From Spizellomyces punctatus DAOM BR117 (Eukaryota; Chytridiomycota; Chytridiomycetes; Spizellomycetales; Spizellomycetaceae), in contig NW_015971546.1 of NCBI RefSeq assembly GCF_000182565.1, forward strand, positions 878,614 to 942,613: 64,000 nucleotides of DNA, read 5' to 3'. The notes beneath the pieces were generated by a model, which saw nothing but the letters and a program-made list of their open reading frames with translations, made no database searches and was not told the origin of the DNA. Below, in pieces: positions 40,987 to 53,300 of this stretch; the stretch's first letter is position 1; every line of letters starts with the position of its first letter. The position numbers and the translations under genes are program-made.

Positions 40987-43184
40987 ATGGGTGAGTTAAC
41001 AAAGTGTGACATTGCGCAGCACGCTGTTTGATGAGTCATGTGTAAGGCACAGCCATCGTCTGAGTTTATGTGATAACCGATTGGGTCTGGCTGCCAGGAA
41101 AGGCACGAAACCGACGCCGACTGCCACAGCAACAGCCGCTGCAAGACATTGGACAAGTTGACAAGGAAGAATTGTGCAAGGAACCTTTGGAGAGTGTCAA
41201 CAAAGAGGCGGGAGAGAGTGTTTGTGTTGACGTTGCTTCTGAAACTGCATTGACGGCAGAGGGAGCTGTCGTTCTGGAAACCGTTGCTTTAAAGCCACCA
41301 CCGTCACCATCACCACCCAACGAAAAGGAGGAAGCTCTAGAGCAAGCTACAAAGCAACCGCCAAAGCAGCCTTCGCCAGACCTCACTTCATTCACACCTG
41401 CCATTGCCAACCCCGTCGCAGCAGAACCTTCAAACGTTCTGCGCCCTCCGAAACCCACTTCCCACCCACCCCGACTCCCAACTCCTCGTATGACGCCCAC
41501 AGCAACTCCCCTCCCAACTGCGCCTCGTCTGGAATGTACTGTTGTGCCTGGTCGCTCGGTTGGCCCATTTATATTGGGAGCACCTATTGGGGAGGTCGTC
41601 GAGCGGTTGAGAGGAATGGAGGGGGTTGTGCCTCGGGTTGAGTGCAAGTATGGGGATTTGGTAAGTGCATGTATTTGAATGATGTGGATGATTGTGACGC
41701 TTTGGTGTGACGCTTTTATTAAACGGTTTTCACATTTTTGGATGTGTAGAATCCGTTGGACATTGATATTGTGCTGAACCTTCCTGCAAACGGTGTTTGC
41801 ATGCGATTTGATCCAAAATCGCAGGTAAGGGTTCAAGGCCATGTTTCTTTATTGTTATTCTTTATTGACGGTACATTCTTAGTGTCTGAAATCCATTGAA
41901 TTGTATGATTTTTCGAAACTTTCCTTATTTTACAATGGGGTCGAATTCAAGTAGGTTGCTACATTGATTGTCATGGCTTTGTCCACTTGTTGATAACGTT
42001 GTGCGCGTATATTACAGCTCCTACAAGGTCCTACCCACATTTGTACACATTTATCGATTATTTGGGCCGATATATCCTGTACGTGGAATGCTGTTGCACA
42101 GGCATCTTTGACAGTGGTTGCTAACAAGGGAAGCTGCCTAGGGCGAATTCTGCGAGGAAAAGAAGCACTATGTGTTGAGTTATCCGGTATGCGCTGGTGA
42201 TGGGTTTTAGCTATCTAGCACCGGTCTCACTAGTTATGCAGGGGATATCATTTATGTTCCCCATTCCGGACAAGTACATTCCCCTGCAAAACATTACAGG
42301 TAAAACATCGTGCGACTGGCCCATTATAGAAGCTCTTATTGAACTGTTGTATACTACTAGACCTACCTCTTTCGTTCCCTGACGGTACAACTCCCGTCCT
42401 AAATCGCATTTACGTCTACGCTGGCGCGGAAAAATGGGAGGACGCGGTTCCACCTACTCTATCCCAACTTGAACCCATCACCGCTGAATTGAACCATGGC
42501 ATTCACATTCCCCAACGCGACTGTACACTCAAGTTTGGCGCGCCCGCACAAGATGTTTTGGATGCGCTTGGGAAACCAGAAAAGATACTAGAGAAGGGTG
42601 AAGATAAGATGAAGATTTTTGGAGTGGATGTTGCTGAAGAATGTGATGGAGGAGGATATTTCTGGAATTGTAAGTGTATTGCATTGTTTTTTCGGGCCTG
42701 TTCAAGTGAACTGAAAGTATCTATTTTGTCAAGATTTTTCGCTAGGCATTGATATCCTCTTTTCCGGTACTACGCACACCATCACGAAATTCATCCTTCA
42801 TACAAACTTTTTGGGATGCTGGGAGTTTGGAGAGTATACGAAATGTCGGTTCCAGGTTGTGGGTTTTGAGAATGGTGCTGTGATTGGGTGTGACGATCTG
42901 GTACGCGTGCTTGATGCATTTTACTCGACTATTGTGTGCTCACTGGTAAACGGTAGTGGAATGACGTTCAAAGCACGTTACCAACACCATCACCCCGCCC
43001 TGTTGTCTTCAATAGAGGGAATCATCATAATCCTTTTGGTTCTACATGGTTTTACGGATTCGATGGGGTTGTTTTTGAGGTGCGGCGTCTTATTCTACTA
43101 CTTTCTAGCTGACGCTTCACTCACGTTTGAATCGAGTAGGTTATGAAAAATGGGTATCTGGCTTCTGTAACATTGTATGCCTGA
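40987..43184 (+). CDS. PHAF1 / UPF0183 family protein
   Basis: Member of the UPF0183 family (PHAF1, C16orf70 in humans), which acts at autophagosomes and phagophores in animals. 505 aa from 11 exons: 40987-40990, 41098-41660, 41750-41824, 41883-41950, 42018-42078, 42142-42186, 42242-42299, 42361-42669, 42734-42900, 42957-43079 and 43140-43184. Exon 1 holds only ATGG; the splice gives MGKARNRRR. A disordered Pro-rich stretch of about 150 aa precedes the family core: VVPGRSVGPFILGAPIGEVV, DIVLNLPANGVCMRFDP, LKSIELYDFSKLSLFYNGV, IYRLFGPIYPGEF, SYPGISFMFPIPD and CTLKFGAPAQDVLDALG. It closes with RPVVFNRGNHHNPFGSTWFY and the family's V-M-K-N-G-Y end. The N-terminal extension is longer than in animal members, as far as I recall. 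The core is unmistakable. Confidence 0.92.
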
Positions 43185-43847
43185 GACCGAGGGTGAGTCT
43201 GTAGCATATGCCCCCAAGTTTAGTTGAGACGAGTTTGTAGATAATTCTTGTAATAATATCGATTGTGCATGCAAGTAATAGTGTTTCACCCTGGCCCTCA
43301 TAGTCCATATATCGACGCAGTATTCCCTTGAACTGTAAGGCTTATGTGAGATTGAATCAATACAAACACCCTTCCTTTGCTCAGGAAAATGCTTGCCGGT
43401 GGTGAGTCTGGTGAAGGGCTCGGTGGCGTAGGATCTGCTGGCCGGCCGAGAGTAGTGTGTTGAGGTATACGTGAGCAGGGGTAGCGCTCATGGTCAGCTC
43501 CTTACTTCTGGCAATCGTCGACTGTGGTTTGCGCATGTTGTTGTGTCTAGAGGTACTTACTCATGGGGAAGTCGAGGAATTTGTCCTTTCGCGGGGAAAA
43601 CGCAGCCCTCGGGCCGCGGACGCTGTCCTGCAGTACATGAGATTGGTGTGCGATGAACGCACAAGCTGGGGATGCTCAGGAGGTTGTTTGACGGTGGGCT
43701 ATCGTGTAGCAATCTAATGACTTACCAACATCACTCAACAGTGTAAAGCAACTACGACGTAGACCTGACATTCAAAAACAAATCTCTTGTATACCAAAAA
43801 CCTTTCCAAGGCGAAAATTACATCACTACCGTGCGCACAAACGTTTA
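43185..43847. other. intergenic between convergent genes
   Basis: No gene is supported. Short frames near 43471-43717 overlap each other and resemble nothing known. Confidence 0.35.
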
Positions 43848-44799
43848 CTACCACAACCGTCTAGCAGGAACGCGAATACTAAAACTCTTGGGTCGTCCAG
43901 TACGATCGTAAAACAGTCTATAGAACAACAGAGAAATAAGGAATCCCATTGCGCCGCCAAATGCCACGTCGGATGGGTGGTGGACATATTGTTGTGTTCT
44001 ATGCCAATTGACGTATTAGCTTCAATGAGCTTGTCGTGCTGCGCTTTCCAAAACAAGGAACCTACCGTGATATCCCAACATAGAAAGCGGGTAAAAGAGG
44101 AACTAATATCAAAACACCTTTCCAACCTTTTCCAAACTCCTCCTCAACTGCTGATTCCATTCCATCGGATTCGTCCTCCTCGACGCTCACCTCGCGTTCC
44201 CGCCAATTCCGAAGCACACCAAACCAGCCTGCCATCCAAATGCTCAGAAAGCCCATTCCCGCAAACATGGAGCTGGTATGCCCAGATGGAAAGGACCGAC
44301 GTCCTTCACGGATGGTCTCTGTATCCCCTGTGCACGCATTTAGCGTCGCATTCCACAAACACCGTCCAAGGAAATCAGGACGCAGCCTTCCAGCCCAATT
44401 CTTTAAGAAATCCGTAAAGAGCTTCGTCGTAGCCAAGGAAAATAATAATCCCAACATAAACCAATGTAAATCCTTTGCAAAGCTTGCTACATTCCCTCGG
44501 TTCGGTCGCACGGGACTCGTAACATTGCTCAATGGAATCCATCCCATCCTATCCAGCCCGACTCTCACAGCCCAAAAGAGCGCCATGACTACTGGCGGAA
44601 CGATGAGAACTACAGAAATGACAACGCCATTCGGTACCCAGTCATTGTAATGTGGATGTGAAATGTCCAAGTCGTCTGGCCGGAAGGGTCGCTCGAAGGG
44701 ATGGATATAGGAGACACCTACGCCAATGAAGAAGGTGATGAGGAGGGCTACATAGTCTGGGAGGGTATGTCGGATAGTTGGCGATATCTTTGGAAGCAT
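43848..44799 (-). CDS. PAP2-family lipid phosphate phosphatase
   Basis: Integral-membrane phosphatase (yeast Lpp1/Dpp1 type), 294 aa, removing phosphate from phosphatidic acid, diacylglycerol pyrophosphate or related lipids. Exons 44066-44799 and 43848-43998. The three catalytic motifs are complete: KNWAGRLRP (K-x6-R-P), FPSGHTSS (P-S-G-H) and, across the intron, SRTQQYVHHPSD (S-R-x5-H-x3-D). Six membrane spans are expected; the hydrophobic blocks YVALLITFFIGVGVSY, VVISVVLIVPPVVMALFW, FMLGLLFSLATTKLF and SMFAGMGFLSIWMAGW are visible. An acidic insert (EEDESDGMESAVEEE) sits between the PSGH and SR motifs on the cytosolic side or loop. The exact substrate is not determinable. Confidence 0.93.
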
Positions 44800-45563
44800 T
44801 CTGTGTGCTTCTCAGGCGGGGCGGCAAGTGGTCGTCGTCGATGTAGATGAAGATAACAAACGAGGACCCCGACCCCGACAACAACGACTACAGTACCTTC
44901 GTCAATGGCACAGTCATGTGAATATTTCAAGGCTTCGATAACCTTAAATGGGGGCACAGTCATTGAGCACCTCAATAAAGCCATATAGAGCATTATGGCT
45001 CCTCAGCCACTTCATTAATCTCAGCCTTAACTTTAGCGATTAAAAGCTGATCTGAACTGTGGCCTTGCGATTTGCAACGTACGGCGATTTGTTGAAGCTC
45101 CAAAAGGAAACTATTGGGCAGGATGTGATGAGTCCTGGGCAGAAGTGAAAAACATAGAACTGCTCTACTATGACATTTCAGTTACTTTCTGAATGAGCGT
45201 CCCTCAACATGTGTGCTCATTTGCTACAATGGTAAGAGAGATGAGCGAATGCGATGAGGAATGCGTTCCAAAGCGACCCAAAAACTCCCAAAAACCGCTA
45301 AACGCATCTCCAAGTCCAAGTAGATCATTCAAAAGCTGGAATCCAGAGAGTTGAAAGAAATGGTTGAAAAGGTGTTTGTTCCATTGCCAGCAGAAAGTTC
45401 AAGTGGTAAATGATTCCATAAGAGGCACAGCTTTGGAAGCATAATCACGTGGGTGTAGGAACTTTCAACTTGCTCTCCATCGTCCTTTTGTTTTTTTCCC
45501 ACCCCACAACCACTGCCCTTTCAACAGCTGAAAACTTCGAGATATCATCACAATGGGTTCCGT
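44800..45563. other. intergenic, divergent
   Basis: Upstream of both the PAP2 gene (minus) and the small gene at 45564 (plus). No gene, repeat or clear TATA box. Confidence 0.35.
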
Positions 45564-45878
45564 ATGGGTTGTATCCGCCGTATTCAGGACTACAAGGAAG
45601 ACTTTGGCGGAAAGCCTGAGATCTGGTTGTACACGACTGAACAAGCAGCTCGAACTGCAATGGAACGCATCGCACGCCGCCTGTACAAGGAGTCTGATAT
45701 TATTCAAGGCGCTGGCGACAAGTATTTCGACTCTGGCAGGAATATCATTGTCTTTGGGGAAAGTCCTCGCATGGGCCGCTCGTACCGGAACGAATGGGGT
45801 GTGCTTTACATGCAGAAAGTTGAAGTCGAGAAAGAATGTCATGAAGCGCCGGTGGAGAGCAGCGAAGATGAAGAATAA
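45564..45878 (+). CDS. small hypothetical protein with MGC start, 104 aa
   Basis: Single exon of 104 aa that I do not recognise. The composition is clearly protein-like: FGGKPEIWLYTTEQAARTAM, RRLYKESDIIQGAGDKYF, DSGRNIIVFGESPRMGRSY, RNEWGVLYMQKVEVEKE. A short alpha/beta domain is followed by an acidic tail (ESSEDEE). It starts M-G-C, so Gly2 could be myristoylated and Cys3 palmitoylated, but residues 4-6 (I-R-R) are not the best match. Another ATG at 45553 opens an overlapping frame whose translation looks less natural, so I prefer 45564. Between 45900 and 45950 the plus strand is GAC-rich. Confidence 0.55.
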   Translation: MGCIRRIQDYKEDFGGKPEIWLYTTEQAARTAMERIARRLYKESDIIQGAGDKYFDSGRNIIVFGESPRMGRSYRNEWGVLYMQKVEVEKECHEAPVESSEDEE

Positions 45879-46402
45879 ACTGAAAATCACCATAAAAGAT
45901 GATGATGAGGGTAATGACGACGACGACGACGATGAAAGTGAAGAAGACAAAAGTAGCATCGATGTATGTATCATTCATTGTAGTAAATAATAAGGACTAT
46001 GGTAATTCCAAATTGCCATTGATGTTAATGCTGTCGAACATAACTTGTTGTGGCATGACTGTGCCATTCTATATCGTGACTGTGCACCATTTCTCCTTTT
46101 GTGTCATCTGTTGCTGGCGGACAAGCGCATGGGGGCTGTCGGAGCAAAAGGTTCTTTTCCCAGTGTGCAAGATTTCGGGAAAGACCATCATCATTAGTGT
46201 TATTTTCTTGTCCAGAAACGCCATTGACAAGCTCCCCATTTGTGCTCTTGACACTCCTCAAGACTTTATTCATTCAACGGCTGCCTACTTGTCTCGGGGC
46301 TTTGCGACATTATCAAAACGCTCTTCAGTTTAAAAGTGCACACTCTGGGCCTTGACAAAGTCTTATTGCGAGTTCCTATGCATTCGGGAGCTTGTCTAGG
46401 TG
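45879..46402. other. intergenic
   Basis: A GAC/GAT-rich simple stretch at about 45898-45950, then unique sequence. No gene is seen. Confidence 0.35.
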
Positions 46403-49400
46403 ATGACCCCTCTTGACGTCGATGATTTCGGCTGGCTCTCCGAAGATGTGCGCGAACTGGGACGGAGGTTGGTACCGTAAACCCCGCGAAACAGATCTCT
46501 TGCGTTGGTACCTGAAGTTACTTCTGAACTTGATCATTGATATTCTTTCTCTTGCTCGCTTTCTTTTTTCACTAGCCCATCACCACTCGATCTGGCTGAA
46601 CTGGACGCCAATGAGGACGAGCTCTTGCTGGAACGAGAAGCATCCTCATCGCCGACACCTTCGTGTCTACTGGCAGACGTACCTTCTTTGCTCAACGAAA
46701 CGCCTCCCAAAAGGTTTATGCTACGGAGACAGCATTCACGAGGGGCTCTCGTAGGTTAGTTTTGGGAGCGTTCTGGAAGGAGTTTTGGCCGATGGATTTA
46801 GTTCTTCTGTCGGAATGGTGCGGGACCCGTCACTTCCCATGTGGTGTATTGCTCACCGCTTTTGCTTTCTTGTTTTTCTTTTACCTCAGGAATAGGGTCA
46901 CCTAAGCCTAACCCCTTTGTGGCATCGGAAAATGATTCGCCAATATCTGTCTCCCCAGCAGCAGAACCAAAAGAGCAATGCTCTATGAACACAACCCACG
47001 AATCCCATAAGCCTCTCCAATATCACCTGGTTCTTCCCCCCCAAGTTATACAAACGATCGCCTCGTATCTAAGCATACACAAAAGCCGCTTGGCATGCCT
47101 CTTGGTATCAAAAACATGGTCAAAAGCGGCCGCCAAAGCGATTTATCGATGTCCAAGTGTGAAAACTGCAAAGCAGTTTCATTCCCTATTGCAAACCCTC
47201 CTCAGTCCCGGGATTCACAACTATGCGGCCTACGTTGTTGACCTTGATATTCCACTCTCTATTTCAGATGAACTCTTGATGGGAGATTTGGACGTGGCCC
47301 TTCAATTGTGTCGGAATCTCCGGGGCATCCGTCTTGAGAACGCCTTGAACGCCTCTAACGTTCTCATCCAGTCCCTATCCGATAACGTTAGACATTTACG
47401 ACGTGTTTACCTGCGGGGATGCCCAATCACAGATGTCCTGGTGCCGGGCCTCACAAGAAGCTGTCCGCGCTTAGAACGCGTGGACTTCTCCTATACACAG
47501 GCAACCGTTGTTATATTGCAAAACCTTATAGATGGATGCGAACGCATCCAAGCCATAGAGTTGGAGGCATGCGGACCGAGTTTGGGACCGGTTGTGGTGA
47601 ACCCGCACAAAGCATTACGTCGACCCTTACGGTACCTTAACCTTCGAAATAGCGCGGTAGAAGATCATCATGTGCGATATGCGGCGATTCATTGTCCGGT
47701 GCTTGAATCGGTCGTTTTGGATGGATGTACGGCTGTGACAGACGATGCTGTTGTGAAGCTGGCGCAGAGTTGCGGGTCAACTCTGCGAAGATTGGATGTA
47801 TCATTTGTCCCATCGGTGACTGACGTGGCATTGCACGCACTCGCCAGGTACGCAAAAGTAATGGAAGACCTGACGTTGGCCGGATGTGACCGAATCACAC
47901 CCGAGGGCGTGCAGGTCGTCGCAAAGTCGTGCGACAAGTTGCAAACACTAGCGTTACATGGATGTGCTGGCATCCTTGGGAGTTTTGTACAGCAGTTTGC
48001 GGTGACGGGGACAGAGTTGGAGTGCTCTCTTAAATCAGCGGGTATTAAGCAGTTGGCTGAGCACAAGCAGCAGCAGGACGTACTTTTGACGAGAGACGTT
48101 GGGATGCGGACGGATGAGGCTGGTGCGACATTGTCGGAGGGTCCATTGGTTGAACCACTGGCAAAGACGACAGCAGATACCGCTACCGCTGTGGTAACAG
48201 TGGATCAAACAACCCAAACTGATGTCAATCGTCCGGAGCTCCCGATTGACAGCAAAGCCGTTCTGGACGCTGAAAAGCAACTGCACGATAATATTGACTC
48301 TACGAGCGCAACGGAAATTCTTTTAAAGTTTGCAGATGCTATCGCATCTGGAAAATGGGTCCCTCCTGGTGGAAATACTCCATCCAATGGCACGGATCCT
48401 GCCAGCGCTGGTTGGCCTAATCCGTTCCCACCGGGCATGCCGCCATTTCCTTATTGGGGTCCATGGGCGTCCCAGATGCAAGCTCCACCACAATACCATC
48501 CTGCTTGGGGATATCCTCCACCCGGATGGGCCTCCCCGCCTCTCGGATCGTTTCCTGATCCAAATCGGTCAACAGAGTCACCAACGCCCACACCAGCTGA
48601 TTGGCAGCTCCGTCGACAGTCTTCAACCGAGACGATTAATTCCGAGCTCTCCACGAAGCGCACCTCCATCCTGTCAAACGAGAGCACTGTATCCGGGGAG
48701 GGGCGGACCAAGGTGAAACCCACTATACTTCCTGTCCTGAGGGAGCAAGAGGCGGGTATGCCCACCCCTCCCGATTCACCACCCTCGAAAGGCAAAGAAC
48801 GGGATAAGCGCCAGTCTACCGCCTCGACTGTGTCGAATGTGTCTTCCACCGGATCAACTGTATCCAGGTTGAGACCGCCTTCATCTTTGTCAAGGCTACC
48901 GGGACCGTCATCCACTTCGAGGTTGAAGATTCCGTCGGCGGTGACGAGGGGTGTGAAGGCTATACCCAAGCCTACCCCTGCCCCGAGTGCGCCGACGCTG
49001 ATGCGGAGTAAGACAGCTGGGAGTTTGACGCCCACGACTAGACCTTCCGTTACCCGAACGAGTACTGGTTCAACGTTGAGCGCAGGGACGACACGAACGA
49101 GTGCTGGTTCAACCTTGAGCGCAGGGACAACACCTTTACGACGCAAGACATCTTCAGTCCTTTCCCGATCTGCCACGACCTCCAAAGTATCCGCTTCCAT
49201 CTCCTCACCCGCTCCGAGCACTCCTCCTGCAACGACAACATACAAACCCCGTCAGTTCCGTAAATTCAACAGCTCACCAGATGAAATTCCCACCCTTTCT
49301 TCGCGTACCACCACACCAAAGCCCTCAACACCCACCCGCACTCCCACTCGCGCTTCAACTCAATCCGACCGTGAACGAACCAAAACTCTTTTGCGGACTC

Positions 49401-49687
49401 CCGCGCAGACCTCCCGCTTGCGGTGGTCCCATCATTTGCAGCCCAGTCAAGATGGGGAGGGATGGATTGCTGGCGGCACGGTGGTTGAGCCCAGTCCAGA
49501 GAATGGAGAGGAGAAGACGGAAACAGAGAAAATAACAAAGAGGGCGAGTGTGGGGAGTGGGTCGAGTACGCCGACCAAGACGGCGGGTATGGGAACGAGT
49601 GGGATTCGACCACCTTCAGGGCTTCGCATGCCTACCCCGGTTAAGAAACCACCCTTGCTTAAAAAGAAGAGCTTTTCAATGATTTGA
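46403..49687 (+). CDS. F-box/leucine-rich-repeat protein, AMN1-like, with long disordered tail
   Basis: 1,013 aa from three exons: 46403-46467, 46576-46754 and 46890-49687. The N-terminal 110 residues are acidic and Ser-rich. An F-box-like segment (LPPQVIQTIASYLSIHKSRL, then ACLLVSKTWSKAAAKAIY) is followed by cysteine-containing leucine-rich repeats of the AMN1/FBXL type, about residues 190-400: LRRVYLRGCPITDVLVPGL, LESVVLDGCTAVTDDAVVKL, LRRLDVSFVPSVTDVALHAL and MEDLTLAGCDRITPEGVQVV. Such proteins recruit substrates to SCF ubiquitin ligases, and yeast Amn1 acts at mitotic exit. The C-terminal half (from about 400) is disordered, Ser/Thr/Pro/Lys-rich, with a short near-repeat (RTSAGSTLSAGT) at 49060-49130 and TPTR-like motifs. 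The tail is much longer than in yeast Amn1. Exon 2's donor is chosen because it alone restores frame. Confidence 0.85.
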
Positions 49688-50347
49688 TGAGCGTAAACCG
49701 CAGGGTTTTTTTTTATTCAAGTAAGATGTTTTCTAGTGTGACTAGTTTTTTTAGGCAAGAAGAATGTAATGTTAGAAGTAAGCTCTTTTTTTTTGTATTT
49801 TGCATAGAGGTTTTTTGTTGTATGTAGAGATTTTGGGTGCTTTATTAATTGAAAGCCAATGGAGCAAGACTTTTTTGTTTACAAGATTGTAAACGTTGGA
49901 CGATGGATTTATTGGGTCAAGGTGTGGTGTGTCAACGCAGTGATAACAGCGATGTTACTCGTTGTTTGGACGTAGACCTTCCAATGCACTTGGTCACGTG
50001 TCTAGAAGGCGGCTTCTTGGGGAGGCTTTGCGATCGTCCCTATTGCATAGGGCAACATTCCTGCTTCTGAACCTCATACATTCTCCCACCTCATACCCCT
50101 CCCATTTCATCCTTTCTTGTTTTCCATCCTTGTCGTGCTTCTTGTGTATTGTCCATTGTTTTGGCATATGGCACGCTAGATTATTACAGAACAAATAACT
50201 GCATATCACTCTACAACGAACCGACAGCTTTTGGATAGTGTGAGTCGCTTGCATATCCTGGGGTTGGAGCCTGTTCCCGTCTCTGAGTTAACTAACACGT
50301 ACGTCTCTCCCAAAGACGCCTAGGAACGGCGCGATTTACTTTTTGGA
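49688..50347. other. intergenic
   Basis: T-rich after the stop (runs of eight to nine T near 49706 and 49788). It holds the upstream region of the MATH gene. No gene is seen. Confidence 0.4.
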
Positions 50348-53300
50348 ATGTTTGCTTTGAACGGGTTTCCAGAGGAAACACCGCCACAGCCTCCAATCTT
50401 GGACCACCAAGCGAGTTCCATTTCCATTGGAGGTTCAGCTCCCTTTTCCCAGCAACATTCCCAACCCCTACAGCAACAGCACTCGACATCTCTCTATCAC
50501 CATGGGCTCGGCGCTGGAAATCATTTGCAACAGCCGCCGCAGCATCACCAGTACGATTCTTCCATGACGCAAGATGGACAATCTCCAGCATCACTGGGCG
50601 GACTATCCGCCAACACATATTCCAGCATGGACTACGATTATAATGCGATGAATCATTACAATGTACATGGTCACCAGCAATCGGGAGGCTATGGTCATAT
50701 GGATATGACTGGATACTCTTCGAGCATGCCCCAATCATCGCCTCCCACTATGGTGCAATCAAATGGATACTATTCGTCCCATCCTTTATACGACGTAAGT
50801 AGCCACGGTTGAGAAAAGGGGAAGCTAGCCATTTAACTGTTTGTGAGAGCGGATCTGATGGTAAATTCTCGTTTGATACTATAGCAAGGGGAACATCACA
50901 CGATATATCAACAAGACACAGCAACTGGGCCCGACAATGCAGGAGCTCCTGGAGTTAGTCATGTCACACCACCAGTGCCTGTCCCACAAATGCATCATCC
51001 ACCATTAGTGAAAACGGTCAGCAGCGGCGCTGGGCCAACTTACATTCCCGACGGAACGTTGGACATATATGGTGGTGTATATCGCGTCGTGCCCGTGCGC
51101 ACGCGTCTTTTTTCATCCTATCACTGGGCAATCGATGGGTTTTCACAGTCAGTAGATGAAAAGCTGGTATCACTGCCTTTTGGACCACCAAACTGGAGAT
51201 GGCAGTTGGTTGTGTATCCAAGAGGCGCGGGGGATGGTGCTGGTTCGCATATTAGCGCGTTTATCAGACCGCTGAAGAATGAGACGGAGCTCGCTGCAGG
51301 GGATATTTGGACTCGACCCATTACAGAGTTTTCTGTCCGAGTGCGAAGGTATGTGACCGCAGAGACTTGATGGAGAGTATACGGACTTTGTGTGACGGGT
51401 CCTCTTTGCATTTTGCTCCAGAGCGATTCCGGGGTCTCCCATTGTGGGTGTACCTGATCCAATTGAGAATTACATTACGACAGATACGTCAGCACCTTCT
51501 TTCACCGGCTTCTCCGCGGCCATGTCCGGATGGGGCTTTCCTGAATTACTGGAACTGCAAAGTCTATCTGATGCCGTCACGTATGATGGCACGTTGAATC
51601 TGGAGGCGGATGTTATTGGCGAACAAGTATTGGATTGGGCTGTCTATCAGTACCAGTGGGACATTCCCAGTTTCCGGCAGCTGACCGAGGATGAGACACA
51701 GTCGCAAGCATTTGGTCCACCCGAGTGTCAGTGGCGGATCCAAATATTTAGACAAGGCAATAAGGAAGGACAAGGAACCCACTTTTCAGTATACCTCATT
51801 CCCGAAAAGAGCGCACAAGAGTCTGCTCTCAAGTCTGCGTGGTCGCGTCCGATTGTTTCGCTTACAATAAAGGTTCATGCGGCAGGTGAAGCTTTGGTGA
51901 CAAAGACCCTGACGGGCGGGTATATTTTTGATGCCGAGAACCCCGCATGTGGCTGGCCGCAGTTGGTGGAACTTTCGCAACTTAATGACTCGATCGACTG
52001 GTACGGGACATTGTCCATTCAGACCGAAGTAACTTGGGAACTTTCATATGGTGGACCTGGTACAGATCTAGGTCGCGTCCGCAGTACACTAGCAGAAATT
52101 TCTGGAGAATTGGATGCCATCAAGGGGAGAGCGGAAGCATTGAGCGAGGAACTGGATCAAGCCCGTGCTGAAGTTGTCAATCTTCGCACGGAGCTAGCTG
52201 CATCCCATAGCGAGCTTTCCTCGACTCGAACCCAGCTGAATACAAGTCAATCCCAACTTGAAGACGTTGAGTCTAGATTACGAACGGTCGGCAACATCGA
52301 AGCCCGCATGGCGGTCGTACAAAAGGAACTTGTAGATGCTCAGAAACGGGTAGAAGAAGCTGAGCGGATTGAGGAGCGCTTTGTCATGGTAAAGACGGAG
52401 CTTGCAGCCGCTCGAGATGCACAACAGATCTCGGATGAGTTGCGTGTCAAAATTGCGAAATTCAAAGCCAAAATTGCTGCACTACGCGCTGGGATGGAAG
52501 ATGAGGGTGTCCTTTCCGTCCCGCAGACATCTGGTGATGGCAAAGGCTGGAACGGGGAGGGCGAACAGGACGCACTCCGTACTGGTGAGGACGATGCTGA
52601 TACATTGCACCTGAAGTTGGTCCAAGTCAACGCAAAGGTGGCTGCACTTGAAGCCGACCTAGCCGAAGCACGTGCTGAAATCGATGCGAAAACACGGGCG
52701 TTAGCTGACGCTGCCATCAATGCACCTACCACTGAGGAAGAAGTATTCGATGAGGAAGGTAATGAGAATCCTTTGTTGGCAGCGATGGCTACTGTACGGA
52801 ATGAAGTATTGGTTGTCAAGGGTGTGCTTCTTGAGGCTTCCGGGAGAGAGTTGGAGACCGACGCAGAGCGGGCTGGTTTGAGCGCTGAATTAGCCATGGT
52901 GCAAGCCGAGTTGGAGGTCACTCGTGCGGCACTGATTGATGCAGCAAGCAAATCGGAAGAATTGGAGAGCGATACGGAAACTGCGGCGGAACTGGCGCGA
53001 ATACAAGCTGATCTCCAGGATGTCCGAACGCAGTTGATCACGCGGCGACTGGGGCTGGAAGATACGGCCGACCTAGCAAATGCAATTGTAACGTATCGAG
53101 CCGATACCGAAGATCGAGCAACCTCTCCATTGCGATCGCATGGCTTTTCTGGAGCCCCATCACCCCAGCATTCTGCTGCCGATTATGGATTGACATCTAT
53201 TTCTACCTTGGACTCTGAGGAGGCGGTTCCATTGCCCACTGGTATGCCTCCACCTCCCATCAATATGGGCCCCCCACTAAGCACTATGCAGACTGGACCA

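Noticed and set aside
41066-41842. 258-codon minus-strand frame over the PHAF1-like gene
   Set aside because: Antisense to a clearly conserved family and lacks any motif.
48451-49245. 264-codon minus-strand frame in the F-box/LRR gene
   Set aside because: Val/Gly-rich antisense shadow of the disordered tail.
52340-53041. 233-codon minus-strand frame in the MATH gene
   Set aside because: Ser/Ala-rich antisense shadow of the coiled coil.
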